From Ettlia oleoabundans (lineage: Eukaryota; Chlorophyta; Chlorophyceae; Chlamydomonadales), in assembly GCA_019693395.1 (NCBI GenBank), contig JAAMXP010000607.1, positions 1 through 38,003 of the forward strand: a DNA stretch of 38,003 nt, read 5' to 3'. The notes beneath the pieces were generated by a model that saw nothing but the letters and a program-made list of their open reading frames with translations, was not told the DNA's origin and made no database searches. Shown piece by piece: positions 23,252-38,003 of this stretch. The position numbers and the translations under genes are program-made. Every line of letters begins with the position of its first letter. Position 1 is the stretch's first letter.

Positions 23252-23644
23252 GGTGAGTTTAAGCGGCACGAAAGAGGCCTAACCAGCTCCATCCGGATGG
23301 ATGGGCACTCGCAGTACATCTCTGTCTGTACTTTGGCAGTGGCGGCTGAACAGGATGCGCGTTCTCATAAAGAGAACCTGCAGCTAACAGCCGAAGATCA
23401 TTGGCAAACATATCGGTGAGGCTATGCATGTCCCTGCCTCGACCATTTGCAAAGAGCCGTGGCGCCTCACCAGCAGTTTTGGCCTTTTAGATAGCGCCGC
23501 GGACATGTGCATCGCCTGCAACGTTGATCAGCTTTGGAGACGGCTCATGCATGCCTTGCGATCTGGCCGCCCCACTCTGTCCACCTACTCCCTTGCCTTC
23601 GCAGGGGCTGGGTCAAGCTGAGTTCAGGAGTCAGCTGGTGCGCC
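23252..23644. promoter_or_regulatory. Divergent promoter region, LEUB / FKBP53-like
   Basis: These 393 bases between two outward-facing start codons hold both promoters and 5' UTRs. No distinct motif could be assigned. Confidence 0.45.
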
Positions 23645-26600
23645 ATGGCGTTCTGGGGAGCGGAAGTCAAGCCCGGCCGTGCCACGCCTTATGTGCCGCC
23701 TCCAGAGGGCACAAAGCTGCACCTATCGCAGGTGCCTGCCTGGCAGTGTTGAGAGTTGGCTATATTGGCGTTTGCTCGCATGCAGTATGTACAGGTGTTT
23801 CTGCCTTTGCACTGCTGTCTCATTGTCACTGTCCGTCTGGCAATTTCGCCACCAACAGCTGCTGCCGTTTGCCGCCAATTGGCTGCCCCTAAGTTGGCCA
23901 CCTTCGGCGCATGCATACCTTCCTGCCTGTCGCCGGTGGTTTGCAGGCCTGCCTGAACACCAAGGCTAAGCCAGGTGCCAAGGCTGCACTCAAGGTGCGG
24001 GTGAGCGAGGACGGGGAGGAGCTGCTTGTGTGCAGCCTGCGGGAGGGCGGCACCGAGAGCGTGGGGCTGGACCTCATCTTTGACCAGTGAGTGGGCTTGC
24101 GGTTGGCTGTCATGTTTTACCAGCGGAAAATTGCTCATTGTATTATGACCTTACTTATGCTCTGCACACTGGAAAGAGAGTGATCTCACCTTTGGCCAGT
24201 GAGTGCCAGCTGCTGCACGTGGGGTAGTGCTGCCATTTGCCCACTATTGGCTCATGCAGTGGCTCTTCCTGCATGGCCAGCTTGTGCCATGCGTGCACGG
24301 TGCCTACAAGGATAGCCGTAGCGCAGCAGCCGCTTGCTCCCAGGGTTCTGTGAGTGGCCAGCTGCGCTGACTGGGCTCTGCTCTTGTCCTGCTGGCCCGC
24401 CTGCAGGTACACGGAGTTTAACGTGGAGGGAGGGGCTAGCATCCACCTAACGGGGTATTACATGCCAGAGTACGAGATGGGTGAGGGCGCATTGGCGCAC
24501 TGAGGATCTCCAATTGATCAACTCCCTCTTGCAGTCCTTCAGAAAAGACACAGCGGGCTAGCCTAGCCCACGTGTGCACGTTGTGCTGCGCAAATGCGCC
24601 GATTGGCGTCAATTGTTGTGGTCGCAGAAATCCAGCCTGTCTGCCTTCTGCTTGCGCACGCCTAACCTTTGCTGTGCCGTGTGCCATTCCACACCTGCAG
24701 GCGGTGAGGATGATGATGAGGATGATGACAACGGGTATGATCGGATCCTGGGCTATGATGAGTACGGCATGCCGGTGCTGGCTAGCGAGTTTGACTCAGA
24801 GGAGGAGTCGGATGAGGACGATGAGGGTGGGTGCTGCTGCTGGTGTCCACTAAAGGTGCTGGGTAGTGCACTGCTGCTGGTGATGGTAATGGGGGTGGGG
24901 TGGGGTGGGGTGAGGTGGTGGTGGTGGTGGCAAAGGTGTTAGCAGCGGAGGTGTTGGCAGCGGTGGTGCTGGTAGTGCGCTTTTGGTGCTGCTGGTTGTA
25001 GTGTCAGCAGCGGTGTTATTGGTAGTTCGTTGTCGTGTTGGTGGTGGTGGCACTTGTCTTAACAGCGCTGGTGCTAGTAGTGTGGATGGTGCCGGTGATA
25101 GTGGTGGTGGTGGTGGCAGGTGTGGCAGTAGTGCTGCTGCTGCTGCTGCCGCTGCCTGCTGCTGTCTAACATTGCTTTGGTGGTGTGTGTTGGTGAACCT
25201 GCTGCTCCCATTGCTGCTGCTGCCACTGTCGGTAGCGGGGCGCTGGGGCTCATTGCGGTTACGTTCTGTGTGCCTGCGGTGCTTCAGCAGCTGCCCCTTG
25301 CAAGGATTGTAAAATTGGGATCGTGGCAGCAAACTGTCATTGCGCGGTTATCTTGCATGCATGACTGCAATGCATATTCCTGTTGTCACTTTTCCTGTTT
25401 TCCAGCGCTCTGATGTAACCGTTGCACCGCTTTTCCACATCATGTGCAGATGAGGAGGATTCTGACAGTGACGTGAACCCGCCGCGCCGCATCGTTATCG
25501 AGGATGTCACGGTGTGTTGCGCATTGGCTTTTAGTGCCAAAGGTTGGGTTGGGTTAGAAAGGCAGCCATACCCATCTTGGCTGCTCCTTTGGCTTCTGGC
25601 GCCGAGCACTGGGTGTAAAGGCATGGCCTATATCAGTGCAAGCATGAGTAAGCCAGGCAGCTGCAGGGCTGTGGAGTTGATGGGCGGCAGCATCCTTGAC
25701 AAGACTGCTAGGTGCTGCAGCATGAAGGCATGGGGTTTGCTGTTTTCACAAGGGTGGAAAACAAGGGTGGAAACAACTGACTTCACAAGTTAAAAGCCTT
25801 GGCTCAGCCACCTCTGGCTTCCCATCTCGTGTTCCGCCCGTTCATGCTTTGCTGCTGCCAATCCAATGCGACGGCTTTGTGCTGCTATTGCAGGATGGTG
25901 AGAAGCAGGGTGGTGCCACTGGTGGGCGCCAGCTGAAGGCCCTGCCTGCTCCTGAGCAGGCTAACGGCGGCAAGGCGGCTGGGTTTAGCGATGATGATGT
26001 GGAGGCTAGCGATGAGGAGGGCAGCGAGGAGGAGGGTAGTGAGGATGATGAGGGGGGCAGCGAAGGTGGATTAGTGCTTTCCTGCCGCCTGCTTTTCTTG
26101 CGTGGGCTGCTGTGCTTGGAGCAATATCCATGCCACGTCCAATACACATTACACAGTGCTGAAGCTATCGTATTGCTGCTGATTATGTTGCCTGGCTCCT
26201 GTGGGTGCAGAGGAGGAGGGTGAGTCTGACGGAGAGGGCGACTCTGAAGAAGGATCGGGGGAGGAAGAGGAGCAGAGTAGCGAGGAAGAGGAGAAGCCAC
26301 AGCAGGCAGGACAGAAGCGCAAGGCGGAGGAGCAGCCGTCTTCCGCGAAGCAGCAGCAGGCCAAGCAGGCTAAGCAGCAGAGCATTGCCACACCGGCAAC
26401 AGCGGCCAAGCAGGGGGCACAGCAGCGGCAGCAGGCGGCAACGCCTGCCACGGCTGGCAAGCAGCAGCAGCAGCAGGAGAAGCAGCAGCAGCAGAAGGAG
26501 CAGCAGCAGAAGGCTGAAGCGCCCGCTAGCACTGGCAAGAGCAAGGTCCGCAAGTTTGCCAACGGTGAGTCAAGGCCCAGAGCAGGCTGGACTGTTGCTG

Positions 26601-27825
26601 GGCATGCCTTTCCTTGCCTGTATAGCTCGATATGCAGCTTCTGGCTGAATGCCTCAACTAACACCAAATATCACATCAATCCTTGCACTCACCCAGCTCG
26701 CAAACCACCCTGTTCTGTTTCCCAGGCTTTGAGATTGAAGATGTAAAGATGGTGAGCGTCTCATGCGCTCATGTTTCAAAATAGAAGAGTAGCTGATGTG
26801 GTTTGACGACTTCACTGTTAGACAAGCTGCTAGTATAGTACTGTTAGCTGCTCTGTGGAGCCTTGGCACAGACGATTCACCAATCGCCATGCAGCACGCT
26901 GCCGATCCACGCGCACACCTGACCATGTTCTCGTATCTCCGCTCAATGGCTTCTGCTTGGCAGGGTCGCCCAGATGGCAAGCTGGCCAAGGCCGGGAAGA
27001 AAATTTTGGTGCGCTATGTCGGTCGCCTGAAGAGCAACGGCAAGGTGTTTGACCAGACCAAGGGCACCGCCACCTTCTCATTCCGCGTGGGCGTGGGGGA
27101 GGTCATCAAGGGTGAGGCGCCGCCGCAAAGACTCGCCGTCATGCCCGTGAGAGTTTTTTTTTTGTGACTTCGTGCAACACATGGGCACAGAGCAACAGGA
27201 ACGAGAGGCTAAGCTGTGTCGAGGGGCGCTGTTGGTGGCAGAAGGCTGATTCATCTCCCGTGCAGTGTCGTGCTTGCTTTCCAGGCAAAACCTGGAAATT
27301 TTGAATCTCTTTTGGGCCCCTCTTTGTGGCCATGCTGCCCGGTAACCCGCCTGGTGCAACCTTGCTGTTAAACTAAAAAACTGGGCCTTCAAGGGCTGGG
27401 CCCTGGCGTTGCATTTTTCAAGCAGCCAGCCACCGTAAGCTGTTCCTGATACCCTTGCCCCAAATCTACTGTTTCTTTCTTTGCTGACTCAGCATCTGGT
27501 TACTGGCACGGCTGCCTGCAGGGTGGGACCGTGGCGTGGAGGGCATGCGAGTGGGCGACAAGCGGCGGCTGACCATCCCGCCAGCCATGGTGAATTCTGT
27601 GCTGAAAAGCATTTCCCATGCAGGAGCCTAGTGCCTAATGGGTGCTGGATACATCGACACGGTGCTATTCTTACTCTGGCACCTGGCACTGGTATTTGCT
27701 TGCAGTGTAGTTACCGACCTATGCAACACCTCTTGCAGGCTTATGGCTCAACGGGTGTCCGGGGCGCCATCCCGCCCAATGCCTGGCTCGTGTTTGACGT
27801 GGAGCTTGTGGATGTCAAAGGCTGA
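23645..27825 (+). CDS. Nucleoplasmin-like FKBP prolyl isomerase (FKBP53 type)
   Basis: Nuclear FKBP-type peptidyl-prolyl isomerase with histone-chaperone architecture, as in plant FKBP53 and fungal Fpr3/4. Eleven exons: 23645-23731, 23947-24086, 24407-24480, 24701-24826, 25450-25511, 25894-26065, 26211-26564, 26726-26751, 26964-27111, 27522-27589, 27739-27825; 447 residues. The N-terminal nucleoplasmin-like domain (1 to about 101) opens MAFWGAEVKPG and has LDLIFDQYTEFNVEG and IHLTGYY. Long acidic tracts (about 102-270) and a Lys/Gln/Ala-rich linker (about 275-335, many KQQQ) follow. The FKBP domain fills residues 348-447: VRYVGRL (Y365), KVFDQ (F376, D377), GEVIKGW (V394, I395, W398), AYGSTGVRGAIPP (Y421) and LVFDVEL (F438). 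These match the FK506/substrate pocket, so the isomerase should be active. The start has the family's MxFWG N-terminus. Exon 8 is only 26 bases. Confidence 0.93.
24827..25449 (+). other. Long intron of the FKBP gene with GGT/GCT-rich low complexity
   Basis: The 623-base intron 4 is dominated on the plus strand by GGTGGT, GGTGCTGGT and GCTGCTGCT runs (about 24830-25220). Open frames on both strands here (Pro/Ala or Val/Leu-rich) follow from the composition. The donor (GAGG/GTGGGT) and acceptor (TGTGCAG) are good. Confidence 0.6.
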
Positions 27826-28391
27826 GCTGATTGACAACGTGGTACCTTGCACGTGGTATTGTTCTCTATTAGCCCAATGCGCCGACTCTGGCAGAAGTGA
27901 TATCTCCGACTTTAGGACGTTTTGTTTCCCTGTCTAACTTCCGCAATAACCCACACACGCATCCAAGAGCAAGGCATCCGAGTGAGGGGGCAATGCTGAG
28001 TTTGCTCGTGCAGGCTCACAAATGATGTTTGGTCACATTGGGTGCTTATGGTGTCTGCAGAGATGTGCAGGAGTGGTCCACTTTAGCTAGCACACCCGGT
28101 CGGTGTCACCCTGTTGTACTGTTGACGCCGCTGCAGCCACATCTCTCGTGAGCCATGATCATCACGTTGTTGCCTTGTGAGCCCTCAACATGAGCCAGAT
28201 TGGTCAATCCAACATAGAATGGCAATGGTGCTGGACTGGAACGATCGAAACTGTTTTGCTTGACACTTCCAGCTGGCACTTCAGGCGTCTCTGCCGCATT
28301 GCGGCACCCCTTAACCAAGACAGTTTCACTTAGTCCTTCTTTTCCAAGGGGAACCTTTAGTAAAGGCAGTGCGAGGTACCCGTGCGCGGCC

Positions 28392-36449
<8,058 letters not shown>

Positions 36450-37543
36450 CAACTGCAGAACATTTCTGACACATGTCCGCCGCCGGCTGTTTCACCCACC
36501 CATTTGAAGTATGCAAGCAAGCTCGTCCCCTCCTGCACTACAATTTAAAGGCAAACTGTCTGCTGCAACAGCTGGTGTGTCCAAGCTTCTGCATCTTGCA
36601 TCCATCCCAGGCCCCTTATTGCTCAGTTGCTCAATGCATGATCGCTCTGCCTTGCTACCCCAATCTGATTTGTGCTGCCAGACTCTGCTGGCTGCTACAG
36701 CCCACCCGGGTTTGCATTCCTGCAAGCAATGGGCCGTGTTGTACAGTACAAATACGCAGCACTAACCATTGAATGTCGATTCATTCTGATGCAATGTCCA
36801 TGTATACCATGCTCATCAACCTCACTCGCATGTGCTGCCCTTCGCCTTTCCCCTGCCTTTGGTTCACACTGATATGAGCATTTCAGGAGTGCTGTGGCAC
36901 TGCCCTGCTCATGAGATAATGGCTATCTGATGGACCTGATAACAACTTTGTAATCACAAACAGGCGACCGTGCGACAAGCCCTGGCACGCTGTGCTAGCA
37001 TGGCGGTAGACCTTGCGGCTGCTGATGTCAACACTTTTACGGCATTCTGGCACCTCAGTGCAAATGGTAAAAAGCAAGCCAATGCCCGTCACGTAAAGCA
37101 TCGATCGCGGTGCAGCCGGTCAACAGAGTACATTGCTATGCACAGCCTGCAATTGGATATCCATGCTTTGCATGGCCTGCCTGCTATGCCAGCGATGCGC
37201 ACGTGGCTTGCACTGGAGAATCCTTTTGCCCTCAGATAGTCGCATGGACCAGCTGATTACGTGTGCAACACAATAAAATTGATCAGGCGAATGTTCTGCT
37301 TCTCCATCCACTTCCAGCACGAGTTCCGATCTTGCACTGGTGCAGCAATGGACGCACCGCTCCACAGGCTGTTTATTTAATTTCATCACATCATGAGGCG
37401 TGCTAAAAATCCCATAGCGCTGTACTTCGCGCCCTGGCTCGGATAGTGCTCATGCTGCTCGGGTCCCTCAGGCTGGGACTGGCCCGGCCGCCTCATGAGG
37501 GCCAAACGGAAACTCTGGAAGGCAAGTTCGTTCACGCTGATCC
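36450..37543. other. Intergenic after the AAA ATPase gene
   Basis: Probable 3' UTR of the AAA gene up to a TGTAA at 36949-36953, then upstream sequence of the next gene. Short open frames on both strands have no family resemblance. Confidence 0.4.
36949..36953 (+). terminator. Candidate TGTAA polyadenylation signal for the AAA ATPase gene
   Basis: First TGTAA on the plus strand after the AAA stop codon, but 500 bases away, so the link is uncertain. Confidence 0.35.
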
Positions 37544-38003
37544 ATGGTATTGGTGCATAGTATAAGCGGCGACTTGCGGGTGGAGTCTTTTGCCACCTCC
37601 AGCTACTTGAATCAGGACCAAAAGCTTGCGACCATGCGTCTGCATGCAGGTCACGCCCTGTTGCTCTCGATAAGTGAGCCGGGGAAGCCTGGCGGCAGGT
37701 GGGTGCAGGTACGCCCGGTGCCGCCGCATGCGCTGCACTCGGTTGCGCCGCCGGAAACGAGAGCACAGCCACACCCTGAGATTCTGACGCTTTTGTCGCC
37801 TTCTGCAGGCAGCTGGTGGTCCGCACAGCGCAGGGCCTTGATATTCATGTGACAGGGGTGGATGACAGGAGCTTGGAGGGCTTGGAGACTGGATGCCCTT
37901 GGAGCTTCGAGGCACGCGGCCACCCAGGTGGGCGGTAGTGCTGCCAACAGCTGCTGCAGGCGCTGAGCTGCATGGTGACGGTCTGCCAAGGGAGGGTGGG
38001 GGG
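37544..38003 (+). CDS. Unrecognised gene, 5' part (continues beyond the window)
   Basis: Family not recognised. Two exons fit together: 37544-37698, starting at an ATG (MVLVHSISGDLRVESF) and ending at GCAG/GTGGGT; and 37809-37927, entered at TTCTGCAG and ending at CCCAG/GTGGGC. The phase agrees (51 codons plus 2 bases, then 1 base plus 39 codons plus 1). The product so far is about 91 residues, with ordinary globular composition (QLVVRTAQGLDIHVTGVDD) and no signal peptide or obvious motif. The alternation of hydrophobic residues suggests beta strands. The first ATG could also be internal. The rest of the window, 37928-38003, would be intron. Confidence 0.5.

Noticed and set aside
37386..37826. 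Minus-strand open frame of 146 codons
   Set aside because: It has no recognised domain, and the plus strand offers two exons with matching phase over the same region.

Overview
The window is nuclear DNA of a green alga (Chlorophyta). Genes are split into many short exons with nearly all-canonical GT..(T)GCAG introns, TGTAA polyadenylation signals follow several stops, and coding regions are rich in Gln, Ala and Ser runs. The gene content includes plastid-targeted ferredoxin and 3-isopropylmalate dehydrogenase, an EMSY-like ENT/Agenet protein, a nucleoplasmin-FKBP of the FKBP53 type and a plant-type large AAA ATPase. A Scenedesmus/Chlorella-like alga fits, but the sequence alone does not fix the genus. 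Exon models were built by hand from reading frame, splice sites and family similarity; every complete model is a whole number of codons.

Layout from left to right: the 3' part of a DDX11/CHL1 DNA helicase (+, 57-3735); a TOPORS-like RING E3 ligase (-, 4146-6087), tail to tail with DDX11; THOC7 of the THO mRNA-export complex (+, 6799-8490), head to head with TOPORS; a [2Fe-2S] ferredoxin precursor (-, 8959-10476); an EMSY-like protein (-, 12098-14925); a stretch with a GCTT microsatellite and possible exons of an unrecognised + strand gene (about 15.6-17.4 kb); a RING-CH membrane E3 ligase (-, 17499-18743); a broken SUMO gene (+, 19075-19801); plastid 3-isopropylmalate dehydrogenase (-, 20389-23251); an FKBP53-like nuclear prolyl isomerase (+, 23645-27825); a 1500-residue AAA ATPase (+, 28392-36449); and the start of an unrecognised gene (+, from 37544).

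There is no operon logic: neighbours are on mixed strands and functionally unrelated, although nuclear DNA/chromatin/RNA functions (DDX11, TOPORS, THOC7, EMSY-like, FKBP53-like) are common. The most notable observations are the SUMO relic, which has a UAG in place of a conserved glutamine, a lost splice acceptor and a duplicated start region, and two GC-AG introns in the small THOC7 gene. No prophage, CRISPR array, rRNA, tRNA or complete transposon was seen.
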